Positions 1 through 6,674 of a stretch of 64,000 nucleotides of DNA are shown piece by piece (the stretch's first letter is position 1; each line of letters opens with the position of its first letter). Source of the stretch: Cupriavidus pauculus (GTDB taxonomy: Bacteria; Pseudomonadota; Gammaproteobacteria; Burkholderiales; Burkholderiaceae); contig NZ_PJRP01000009.1 in NCBI RefSeq assembly GCF_002858765.1, positions 186,001 to 250,000 on the forward strand. The letters run 5' to 3'. The notes below the pieces were generated by a model that saw nothing but the letters and a program-made list of their open reading frames with translations, ran no database searches and was not told the origin of the DNA. A program made the translations under genes and the position numbers.

Positions 1-124
1 GCGGATGACCACCGTCGTCGACAACCACAATCGTGACAGCCCAGTTGTTTGCCGTGGCTTCGGCCTCGGCGGCGACCAGCACCTTCTTCACGTCGTCAGT
101 CGTCAGTACGGTCTTTTGCTGCAT
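1..124 (-). CDS. GlcG/HbpS-family (DUF336) protein, 3' part cut off by the window edge
   Basis: Only the first 41 codons are visible, reading leftward out of the window. The protein starts MQQKTVLTTDDVKK and runs through an Ala/Glu-rich helix to an IVVVDDGGHP stretch. This is the characteristic N-terminus of the GlcG/HbpS family, small cytoplasmic or secreted proteins linked in some species to haem or cobalamin binding and often found next to oxidation operons. The ATG at 122-124 is preceded by a GGAGAGAGG ribosome site (126-134), which settles the start. The specific role cannot be read from this fragment. Confidence 0.75.
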   Translation of the reverse strand, partial: MQQKTVLTTDDVKKVLVAAEAEATANNWAVTIVVVDDGGHP

Positions 125-277
125 ACCTCTCTCCATCGTTCAGGGTTGAGGCTGCAGTATATCGCGGCCCTTCCCCGCGAAATGACGTAATCCGCGCCTT
201 ACGGAGGTGAAACTGCTTCACCTTCCCAAAGCTTGACGATCATGTTGCGCCCGGTCCGTTCGGACATCCGAAACGAA

Positions 278-311
278 AAGGCCCGCGGCATCTGGCGATG
301 CCGCGGGCCTT
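278..311 (-). terminator. Rho-independent terminator of the repeat-protein gene
   Basis: A perfect 15-bp inverted repeat (278-292 with 297-311) has a 4-nt loop. On the minus strand it is followed by a T-rich run. It lies about 30 bp beyond the stop codon of the secreted repeat protein. Confidence 0.85.
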
Positions 312-341
312 GCTTATCTGTCGGATTGTCTGCGCCGAGGG

Positions 342-608
342 TCAGGCCCCGTCGCTGAATGCGTCGCGGCGGTCGGTGACCCGCGCTCCGTCCGAATACA
401 CATCGCGCGAGCCAGTCACGCGTGCTCCATCGGTGTACACATCCCGGTTGCTGATGCGGGCGCCGTCGGTGTAGACATCGCGCGTATCCACAGCCCGTTG
501 GCCGCCGCTGTAGATGTCGTACTTGACCGGTGCGGCGAAAACCGAAGTCGAGAGCGCGGCGAGCGCGCCGATTGCGGCGACAGCCGCCAGACGTTGTTTG
601 AGAGCCAT
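342..608 (-). CDS. Small secreted protein built of RDVYTDGAR repeats
   Basis: This 88-residue protein has a clear signal peptide (MALKQRL, a hydrophobic Ala/Leu core, cleavage expected after VFA at residues 23-25). The mature part, from about residue 30 to the end, is almost entirely five tandem units of 12-13 residues. The best-preserved core is RDVYTDGAR(I/V); the first unit (YDIYSGGQR) and last unit (RDAFSDGA) are degenerate. The ATG at 606-608 has AGGGG just upstream, and a longer in-frame start at 692 would add a non-signal-like leader. I do not recognise a named family and infer only export to the periplasm or outside. The acidic Asp-rich repeats could bind cations, but that is speculation. 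A strong terminator follows at 278-311, so it is probably transcribed alone. Confidence 0.75.
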   Translation of the reverse strand: MALKQRLAAVAAIGALAALSTSVFAAPVKYDIYSGGQRAVDTRDVYTDGARISNRDVYTDGARVTGSRDVYSDGARVTDRRDAFSDGA

Positions 609-851
609 GTGAATCCCCTTGTTCTGTTTGTCGACGGGCGCCGCGCCATCAGCATGTGATGGCTGGGAGCGTTGCTGTGGGAGCGGCGTCACGTGAGGCA
701 GTTTAGGGGGAAACCCCTAGCCGAATGTCCAGATGACTTGAGCGTTCACATCAAAAACTTTGAGCGACGAAATCGCGCGGGAACCAACATGCGCAATCTT
801 CCGCCAAGTCTTTTGGGAAAAGACGGCCAAGAAGATCGCAATAGGGCGCCC

Positions 852-882
852 GGCAAAAGAAAAAGCCCCATTCCGGGGCTCT
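852..882 (-). terminator. Rho-independent terminator of the PXPV protein gene
   Basis: An AGCCCC/GGGGCT stem (864-869 with 875-880) is followed on the minus strand by TTTTTCTTTT. It lies about 45 bp beyond the stop codon of the gene at 925-1269. Confidence 0.75.
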
Positions 883-924
883 TTCTAACAAATACCTTTC
901 AATGACTTCCGAAAGGCACTCGGA

Positions 925-1269
925 TCAGTGGTGGTGTCCGTGGCCATGACCGCCACCATAGTAACCGCGGCCATGCCAGCCCGGGCCGTAATAATAACGA
1001 GGACCACCGTAACCGTAGTAGCGCGGGGCACCGTAATAGACCGGGGCCGGGCGAACCACTACCGGCGGCGGGCCGTAATAGACAGGCGCCGGGGCCACAA
1101 CCACCGGCGGCGGCGGGGCGTAGTAGGCAGGTGCCGGCGGATAGTACGCGGGGCCACCCACGACAACGCCCGGAACACCGATCGCCACGTCGACGTTCAC
1201 CCGCGCCATTGCAGCGCCCGACGCCAGCGCGGCGGCTACACCGAATGCTGCGAACAACCAACGTTTCAT
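925..1269 (-). CDS. Secreted PXPV-repeat protein, Pro/Tyr/Gly-rich with His-rich tail
   Basis: The 114-residue product starts with a signal peptide (MKRWLFAAFGVAAAL, cleavage expected after the Ala-Met-Ala near residue 22). It continues with a low-complexity region of PPVVV/APAPVYYG units, matching the PXPV repeat family common in Burkholderiales. The last 15 residues are Gly/His alternation ending HHH. The His-rich end suggests divalent metal binding, which is inference; no catalytic motif is present. The ATG at 1267-1269 gives the canonical signal peptide directly. It is a single gene, with its own terminator at 852-882 and no neighbour on the same strand nearby. Confidence 0.8.
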   Translation of the reverse strand: MKRWLFAAFGVAAALASGAAMARVNVDVAIGVPGVVVGGPAYYPPAPAYYAPPPPVVVAPAPVYYGPPPVVVRPAPVYYGAPRYYGYGGPRYYYGPGWHGRGYYGGGHGHGHHH

Positions 1270-1450
1270 GATCGTGCTCTCTGTGAGTTAGGAAGAATCC
1301 TGATACTCGCTATTGTACGAGGTCACGAACTTGCAGGTGCAACGGTGGTATCGACATTGTTACCGCCCGTAACAGCCGGATCACATATCGCAGGTGACGT
1401 GTCCAGCTTGCTTCCTGCGGGCGAAGCCACCACAATACCGGGCTTGCCGT

Positions 1451-1537
1451 GCGGCCGTGGAGAAATTGGTAGACTCAGCAGACTTAAAATCTGCCGCCTT
1501 TCCGGGCTTACGGGTTCGAGTCCCGTCGGCCGCACCA
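1451..1537 (+). tRNA. tRNA-Leu (anticodon TAA)
   Basis: This is an 87-nt class II tRNA. The acceptor stem GCGGCCG pairs with CGGCCGC, the anticodon loop CTTAAAA is held by a GCAGA/TCTGC stem, a long variable arm is present, the T-loop is TTCGAGT, and CCA is encoded at 1535-1537. Confidence 0.97.
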
Positions 1538-1579
1538 GCTTCTCCGCTTATCTCAGCCCTACCAGGCCCCCTTTGCCGT

Positions 1580-2671
1580 TCAAACCAGAACCGCGCAAAG
1601 GCCGGCGCCCACCACCATCAGGAAGACAAACAGCAGGCCAGCCAGTGCCAGCGGCTTGCGGCCAGCGCGCAGCAGGTCGCCGATCCGCGTATGCAGGCCG
1701 ATGGCGAGCATCGCGCAGGCCAGCAGCCAGTTGTCCAGCGCCGTCAGCGCGGGCTTCCAGGCACCGGGCACAAGCGCTGCGGAATTCAGTGCCATCACCG
1801 CGACAAACCCAACCGCAAACCAGGGCACCGAGCGCAGCAGGCCCTTCAGGTTGCGCGAGGCACCCGATTCCTGCGACCAGCTCGTGCGCGGCCACAGGGC
1901 CATCACCAGCAGCAGCGGCCCCAGCGCCAGCACACGGACCATCTTCGCCACCACGGCGGCGTCGGCCGTGGCGTCGCTCACCATCTTGCCCGACGCGATC
2001 ACCTGCGCCACTTCGTGCAGCGTGGCGCCGGTGAAGATGCCGAAGGCGCGCTCGCTCACCGCGAGGTGCCAGTGCTGCGTGGCCAGTTCGTACATCCACG
2101 GGTACAGCAGCATGCCGGCCGTGCCAAACAGCACGACGGTGGCCACTGCAACGGCGGTCTGGCGATCGTCCGTCCGCACCACCGAAGACACGGCGATGGC
2201 AGCCGCGGCACCACAGACGGCGCTGCCGGCACTCACCAGAATTGCTTCGCGGCGGCTCAGGCCGAAGAACGAGGAGCCCACCCAGGTGCCGAACAGCAGC
2301 GTCGCCACCAGCATCAGCAAGGGCACCACAATGCCACCCACACCCAATGCAGCGATGGCGCCAAACGTCAGGCGCAAGCCATACAGCGCCACGCCCAGAC
2401 GCAGCATGTGATGGCGCGCGAACTGCATGCCCGGGGCCAGCGGCGTCAGCCAGTGCTTGGGCATGGTGTTGGCCGCGATCATGCCGGCAAACATCGCCAG
2501 CGTCAGGGCCGACAAGCCATATTGCGAGATGGCCGGATGGTCGGCCAGCACTTGGGCAATCCAGGCAATTCCGCCCAGCGGCAGGAGCGTCAGGATGCGC
2601 TTGCGCCACAACGTCAGCGTGGACGGGGCGATGGCAACGGAAATCGAATGCGGGGCGGGAGCCGTGGACAT
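1580..2671 (-). CDS. yeiH: YeiH-family putative sulfate exporter (UPF0324), membrane protein
   Basis: This is an integral membrane protein of about 363 residues with roughly ten hydrophobic helices. It belongs to the YeiH/YadS family (conserved hypothetical 698), annotated as putative sulfate exporters. Recognisable family stretches are LRLGVALYGLRLTFG, GSAVCGAAAAIA and FTGATLHEVAQV. The transported substrate is not proven for the family. I use the ATG at 2669-2671; a GTG at 2711-2713 would add 14 residues, and neither has a good ribosome site. The gene is divergent from a YeiE-type LysR regulator 100 bp away, the same pairing as in E. coli, so regulation by that protein is very likely. Confidence 0.88.
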   Translation of the reverse strand: MSTAPAPHSISVAIAPSTLTLWRKRILTLLPLGGIAWIAQVLADHPAISQYGLSALTLAMFAGMIAANTMPKHWLTPLAPGMQFARHHMLRLGVALYGLRLTFGAIAALGVGGIVVPLLMLVATLLFGTWVGSSFFGLSRREAILVSAGSAVCGAAAAIAVSSVVRTDDRQTAVAVATVVLFGTAGMLLYPWMYELATQHWHLAVSERAFGIFTGATLHEVAQVIASGKMVSDATADAAVVAKMVRVLALGPLLLVMALWPRTSWSQESGASRNLKGLLRSVPWFAVGFVAVMALNSAALVPGAWKPALTALDNWLLACAMLAIGLHTRIGDLLRAGRKPLALAGLLFVFLMVVGAGLCAVLV

Positions 2672-2720
2672 GACAGGAGCTGGTTCTTTTGCGATGCCTT
2701 GAAGCGTACGCACCCGCTGC

Positions 2721-2770
2721 TAACCCGTAAAACGGGTAATATCGTTATGCCTAATCAGATATATCGATAA
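2721..2770. promoter_or_regulatory. Divergent yeiH/yeiE control region with palindromes
   Basis: The gap between the divergent genes holds an inverted repeat ACCCGT-AAA-ACGGGT (2723-2737). A second, AT-rich palindrome TATCGATA (2762-2769) sits just before the yeiE start. Both are reasonable candidate sites for the LysR regulator; which one it binds cannot be told by eye. Confidence 0.45.
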
Positions 2771-2773
2771 GAC

Positions 2774-3715
2774 ATGGAACAGCGCCCGCTCCGTCTGACC
2801 CTGCGCCAACTGCAGGTGTTCGTCGCCGTAGCCCAGCATGGCAGCACGATTGCGGCCTCAGAGTCGCTGGCGATGTCTCAGTCGGCCGTGAGCGCGTCGC
2901 TGGCGGAATTGGAACGCGCGTTGAACAGCGCACTTTTTGACCGCATCGCACGGCGATTGGCGATCAACGAAGCGGGACGCCAGTTTTTCCCGCGCGCACT
3001 CTCGCTGCTGGACCAGGCCCATGAACTGGAGCGCTTCGCCTCAGAGGGCGGCGTGCAACTGCGCATCGCCGCCAGCAATACCATCGGCAGCTATATCCTG
3101 CCCGCACTGCTGGCCGGTTTCCGCCACGCCCAGACCGGCCCCTGCGCGCTGGACCTGCGCATTGGCAATACCCACGACGTGCTGCAAGCCCTGCTGAAGT
3201 TCGAGGCCGACATCGGGTTGATCGAGGGCACCAGCCACGAGCGCGACCTGCGCGGCATGCATTGGTGCGACGACGAAATGGTAGTGGTCGTCGGCCCGTC
3301 GCACCCACTGGCCGCGGCCGCCGACCGCCCCGAGATACTGCACGACCTGCTGCGCGAAGCGGACTGGATCGTTCGGGAACCCGGTTCGGGCACGCGCGAG
3401 ATCATCGAGGCGCGCCTGGTGCCGGAACTCGGCGCGTTGCGTTACGCGCTGGAGCTTGGTAATGCCGAGGCTATCAAGCGCGCCGTCATGAGCGGCTTCG
3501 GCGTCAGTTGCCTGTCGCTCCACGTCGTGCGCGACGAAATCGAGCGGGGCCTGCTGGTCGCGTTGCGCAGCGGCCTGCCGCGCGTGATCCGGCCGCTGCA
3601 ACTGGTCATTCACCAGGACAAGTTTCCCACGCAGGGCCTGCTCGCCTTCACGGAATACTTGCGTGGCGCCGTGCCCGTGGCAACGCCAGGGACCGATCCG
3701 CTTCAAGCGGGCTGA
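2774..3715 (+). CDS. yeiE: LysR-family transcriptional regulator, YeiE type
   Basis: The 313-residue protein has an N-terminal winged helix-turn-helix (about residues 5-64; LRQLQVF and the SQSAVSASLAELE recognition region). A periplasmic-binding-protein-like effector domain follows from about residue 90. Close family matches to E. coli YeiE are visible in SNTIGSYILPALLA, EPGSGTREIIEARL and LELGNAEAIKRAV. YeiE controls the divergent yeiH and has been connected in enterobacteria with sulfite and iron responses. The ATG at 2774 is directly downstream of the shared control region. The 3' end overlaps the convergent antiporter gene by 13 bp. Confidence 0.9.
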   Translation: MEQRPLRLTLRQLQVFVAVAQHGSTIAASESLAMSQSAVSASLAELERALNSALFDRIARRLAINEAGRQFFPRALSLLDQAHELERFASEGGVQLRIAASNTIGSYILPALLAGFRHAQTGPCALDLRIGNTHDVLQALLKFEADIGLIEGTSHERDLRGMHWCDDEMVVVVGPSHPLAAAADRPEILHDLLREADWIVREPGSGTREIIEARLVPELGALRYALELGNAEAIKRAVMSGFGVSCLSLHVVRDEIERGLLVALRSGLPRVIRPLQLVIHQDKFPTQGLLAFTEYLRGAVPVATPGTDPLQAG

Positions 3716-4947
3716 GGATCGCGCTGGCCTTCGCCATCCACACGCGCCGTGTAGCGATCGAGCAGATGGAACATGATGGGATTCAGCAGAATCGACAGCA
3801 GCGCGCCAGCAAGAATGAGCGCCTGTCCGCGCTCCGGCAGGATGTGCAGGTAGACGCCGAGGCTGGCAAGGATGAACGAGAACTCACCGATCTGCGCCAG
3901 GCTTACGGCAATCGTCAGGCCTATGCGATTGTCATGACCGAATGCGCGCACGATGCCAAGCGCGGCCAGTGACTTGCCCACCAGGATAATCAGCAGCGTC
4001 GCCAGCACGCCCCAAGGGTCGTTCACCAGCACCATCGGATCGAACAGCATGCCCACCGAGACAAAGAAGAGCACGGCGAAAGCATCGCGTAGCGGCAGCG
4101 ACTCTTCCGCGGCCCGATGGCTGAATTCCGATTCGGCCATCACCATGCCGGCGAAAAATGCACCCAGCGCAAACGACACGCCGAACAGCGAATAGGCGCC
4201 AAACGCCACGCCCAGCGCCACGGCCAGCACGCCCAGGCGGAACAGTTCCCGACTACCGGTCCATACGATGCGTTCGAGCATCCACGGGATGAAGCGCCTG
4301 CCGATCACCATCATCACGGCCACGAAAGCCGCCACCTTGCCCAGGGTCCAGAAGATCTCGATCAGTACATCCATCGTCGTTGGCGCCGATGCCCCGGCGG
4401 CCCCGCCTTCCGCGCCGCCACCAAGCAGACCGGCCATGGCGGGCAGCAGCACCAGCGTCAGGACCATCGCCAGGTCCTCGACGATCAACCATCCCACGGC
4501 GATACGCCCCTGCTGAGATTCGATCAGATCGCGCTCCTGCAGTGCGCGCAGCAGCACCACGGTACTGGCCACCGACAGCGCCAGGCCATAGACAAGGCCC
4601 TGCCCCCAGTGCCAGTCGAAGCCCCAGGCCACCAACATGCCCAGTGCCGTGGCGATGCCGATCTGGACGATCGCACCCGGAATCGCAATCTTCTTCACGG
4701 CCATCAGGTCCTTGACCGAGAAATGCAGGCCCACGCCAAACATCAGCAGGATCACACCCAGTTCCGCCAGTTCCGGTGCCAGCGCCTGGTCAGCCGTGTA
4801 GCCAGGCGTATGCGGGCCCACGACGATGCCGGCGCAGAGGTAGCCAATCAGCGGCGGCAGCCTGAACCGGTTGGCGATCGCTCCCAGGATGAAAGCCAGC
4901 ACGATACCGCCGACGATGGTGCTGATAAGCGGGGTGGCGTGATGCAT
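3703..4947 (-). CDS. CPA2-family cation:proton antiporter (YbaL/KefB-like), no RCK domain
   Basis: This 414-residue membrane protein has about 12 predicted helices. Hallmarks of the CPA2 Kef/YbaL family are RLPPLIGYLCAGIVVGP near residue 30, ELGVILLMFGVGLHF near 65 and FVSVGMLFDP near 295. The expected activity is K+ or Na+ exchange for protons across the inner membrane. E. coli YbaL and KefB carry a cytosolic TrkA-N/RCK nucleotide-binding domain after the membrane part. Here the protein stops shortly after the last helix and DNA downstream encodes yeiE on the other strand, so gating by that domain is absent. The ATG at 4945-4947 has AAGGAA about 10 nt upstream. The 3' end overlaps yeiE by 13 bp. 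Confidence 0.85.
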   Translation of the reverse strand: MHHATPLISTIVGGIVLAFILGAIANRFRLPPLIGYLCAGIVVGPHTPGYTADQALAPELAELGVILLMFGVGLHFSVKDLMAVKKIAIPGAIVQIGIATALGMLVAWGFDWHWGQGLVYGLALSVASTVVLLRALQERDLIESQQGRIAVGWLIVEDLAMVLTLVLLPAMAGLLGGGAEGGAAGASAPTTMDVLIEIFWTLGKVAAFVAVMMVIGRRFIPWMLERIVWTGSRELFRLGVLAVALGVAFGAYSLFGVSFALGAFFAGMVMAESEFSHRAAEESLPLRDAFAVLFFVSVGMLFDPMVLVNDPWGVLATLLIILVGKSLAALGIVRAFGHDNRIGLTIAVSLAQIGEFSFILASLGVYLHILPERGQALILAGALLSILLNPIMFHLLDRYTARVDGEGQRDPQPA

Positions 4948-5293
4948 GCGTCTGGGATTCCTTTCCGGTTGTCTCGATGATCTGGATGAACCGCGGGCGC
5001 GCCCACGCGCCGTCCCGCCGTCGCATCATGCGCATTGGCATGTCACGGACAGGGGAAGCACCTGGATCGTTGCTGGCAGTACGGGAAGCGCGGCCGCAGA
5101 CCGCGGGTGCATAACAACATCGCCATGCGCCGCGGCAAGAGGGAATGCATCGGAATACGACTACGCGAGGTGGCTTGCCACGCCAGGCGCCGTCCCGGAT
5201 GCGTACGGCATGACGTAATGTAGCACGCGCGTCACCCCATTCAGGATGAGAACAATCGCAAAAAACTGGGGAAGTTCGGCGAATGCCGGCACT
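4948..5293. other. Intergenic stretch upstream of the antiporter; no gene seen
   Basis: About 350 bp between the antiporter start and the tRNA-Cys terminator. It carries the antiporter ribosome site and presumably its promoter. Short open frames here lack ribosome sites and family resemblance. I see no repeat or RNA gene. Confidence 0.5.
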
Positions 5294-5324
5294 GGAAAAC
5301 ACAACGGCGCCACATGGGCGCCGT
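5294..5324 (-). terminator. Probable terminator downstream of tRNA-Cys
   Basis: A perfect 8-bp stem ACGGCGCC/GGCGCCGT (5304-5311 with 5317-5324) is followed on the minus strand by TGTGTTTTCC. It starts 12 bp beyond the tRNA. The T-run is interrupted, so strength is uncertain. Confidence 0.55.
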
Positions 5325-5335
5325 CGGCTTGCAAC

Positions 5336-5409
5336 TGGAGGCGGAGGTCGGAATCGAACCGGCGTACACGGCTTTGCAGGCCGCTGCATAACCACTCTGC
5401 CACCCCGCC
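5336..5409 (-). tRNA. tRNA-Cys (anticodon GCA)
   Basis: This 74-nt cloverleaf on the minus strand has acceptor GGCGGGG pairing with CTCCGCC (one G-T), anticodon GCA, discriminator U (typical of tRNA-Cys) and an encoded CCA at 5336-5338. Confidence 0.97.
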
Positions 5410-5485
5410 AGGTGACGATGCTGGATTGTATCCGCAATCGCCGCGAGCGTCGTGACTGCCGACACTGCGACGGGATGCAACCCCG

Positions 5486-5516
5486 CTAAAGAAAAAGGGA
5501 AGCGCTGCTTCCCTTT
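5486..5516 (-). terminator. Rho-independent terminator between tRNA-Gly and tRNA-Cys
   Basis: A perfect 10-bp stem AAAGGGAAGC/GCTTCCCTTT (5494-5503 with 5507-5516) is followed on the minus strand by a TTTCTTT tract. It begins 6 bp after the first tRNA-Gly and stands before tRNA-Cys. Confidence 0.75.
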
Positions 5517-5521
5517 GGGAT

Positions 5522-5597
5522 TGGAGCGGGAGACGAGTCTCGAACTCGCGACCTCAACCTTGGCAAGGTTGCGCTCTACCAACTGAGCTACTCCCGC
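5522..5597 (-). tRNA. tRNA-Gly (anticodon GCC), copy 1
   Basis: This 76-nt cloverleaf has acceptor GCGGGAG/CTCCCGC, anticodon GCC in loop TTGCCAA and CCA encoded at 5522-5524. It is identical over its full length to the copy at 5682-5757. No separate promoter is visible in the 84 bp between them, so they are probably one transcript. Confidence 0.97.
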
Positions 5598-5681
5598 GTA
5601 CAACTTTTGCTGCTGTGACAGCTTGCGCTGCCGTTCCGCCGACCTGACCGAACATCATCATGTCACCGGATGCCATTAACC

Positions 5682-5757
5682 TGGAGCGGGAGACGAGTCT
5701 CGAACTCGCGACCTCAACCTTGGCAAGGTTGCGCTCTACCAACTGAGCTACTCCCGC
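5682..5757 (-). tRNA. tRNA-Gly (anticodon GCC), copy 2
   Basis: Identical in sequence to the copy at 5522-5597, with CCA encoded at 5682-5684. It is the first tRNA after the promoter at 5889-5918 and is preceded by a leader of roughly 125 nt. Confidence 0.97.
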
Positions 5758-5888
5758 AGGGCCCTGCATCATACCGAAAAGCAGACTATCGCGCAACTTC
5801 TTTTAACTACGCAGCTTTATGCTGGCAATTCGCGCTAAGTACCGCTTATCTTGCTGCTTTCGTTTGCGTCGCCAGCAGCGAGAACGAG

Positions 5889-5918
5889 ATTATTGCAAAG
5901 AGAGAACCGGCTCGTCAA
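5889..5918 (-). promoter_or_regulatory. Sigma-70 promoter of the tRNA-Gly cluster
   Basis: The minus strand reads TTGACG (5913-5918), an 18-bp spacer, then AATAAT (5889-5894). The -35 box lies inside AAAAAGTTGTTGACGA (5912-5927). Exactly the same 16 nt surround the -35 box of the tRNA-Asn promoter at 52230-52245, also with an 18-bp spacer. It sits just after the pgsA stop codon. Confidence 0.7.
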
Positions 5919-5937
5919 CAACTTTTTGCAGGTAATT

Positions 5938-6537
5938 TCATTTTTGTGTGCGTGCCCCGTTCAGGGCATCACTACGCTCACGAATCTGGGGCCATGCGAG
6001 CTTCATGTAATAGATCATCGACCACAGCGTCAGCACGGCTGCGACGTAAATCATCAGCGTCCCGAGCAACGACGCATCCACACCGAATAGCGGATCATTG
6101 AACAGCAGCAGCGGGATGGCGACCATCTGCACGGTCGTCTTCAGCTTGCCCAGGAAGTTCACCGCCACGCTCTTCGACGCCCCGATCTGCGCCATCCATT
6201 CGCGCAGGGCCGAAATCGTGATCTCGCGGCCGATGATGACCAGCGCGATCAGGTCGGCCACTCGCCCCAGCGCCAGCAGCGACAGCAGCGCCGCGGTGAC
6301 CATCAGCTTGTCGGCCACCGGGTCCAGGAAGGCCCCGAACGCCGAAGTCTGGTTCCAGCGCCGCGCCAGGAAACCGTCCAGCCAGTCCGTGGCTGCCGCG
6401 ATGATGAAGAACGATGCCGCCGTCACGTTCTTGGTATGCATCGGCAACCAGGCCTCGGGCAGGTAGTAGACCCCGACGACTAGCGGGATCATGGCCACGC
6501 GAAGCCAGGTCAGCAGGATGGGAATGTTCAGTGGCAT
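5938..6537 (-). CDS. pgsA: CDP-diacylglycerol-glycerol-3-phosphate 3-phosphatidyltransferase PgsA
   Basis: PgsA condenses CDP-diacylglycerol with glycerol 3-phosphate to phosphatidylglycerol phosphate, the first committed step to phosphatidylglycerol and cardiolipin, in the inner membrane. The 199-residue protein carries the complete CDP-alcohol phosphatidyltransferase motif. Asp54, Gly55, Ala58, Arg59, Gly68, Asp72 and Asp76 have the canonical spacing, and several membrane helices are present. The N-terminus MPLNIPILLTWLR is typical. It lies 137 bp downstream of uvrC on the same strand, the uvrC-pgsA order seen in many proteobacteria, followed by tRNA-Gly/Cys genes. Confidence 0.96.
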   Translation of the reverse strand: MPLNIPILLTWLRVAMIPLVVGVYYLPEAWLPMHTKNVTAASFFIIAAATDWLDGFLARRWNQTSAFGAFLDPVADKLMVTAALLSLLALGRVADLIALVIIGREITISALREWMAQIGASKSVAVNFLGKLKTTVQMVAIPLLLFNDPLFGVDASLLGTLMIYVAAVLTLWSMIYYMKLAWPQIRERSDALNGARTQK

Positions 6538-6674
6538 GGGCGGTGCGTTCGTGCGCCAGAAACTGGCTGGTCTGCGATGTGGCCGCCAAGGCGGATTGCG
6601 CGATTGTCGCCTATTTCGGCCCGGGCCCGTTAATTTCAGGCCGAAAGCCGCCCAATACCTCCCAGGAGCGGGCT

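Noticed and set aside
1323..1535. 70-codon frame antisense to tRNA-Leu
   Set aside because: It reads across the tRNA in reverse and has no independent support.
5522..5757. tRNA-Gly pair as an integration site or mobile element boundary
   Set aside because: The duplication covers exactly the tRNA. There is no integrase, no extra direct repeat and no foreign-looking cargo.
5241..5796. Open frames across the tRNA-Cys/Gly cluster
   Set aside because: They translate tRNA sequence, and the repeated peptide comes from the duplicated tRNA-Gly.
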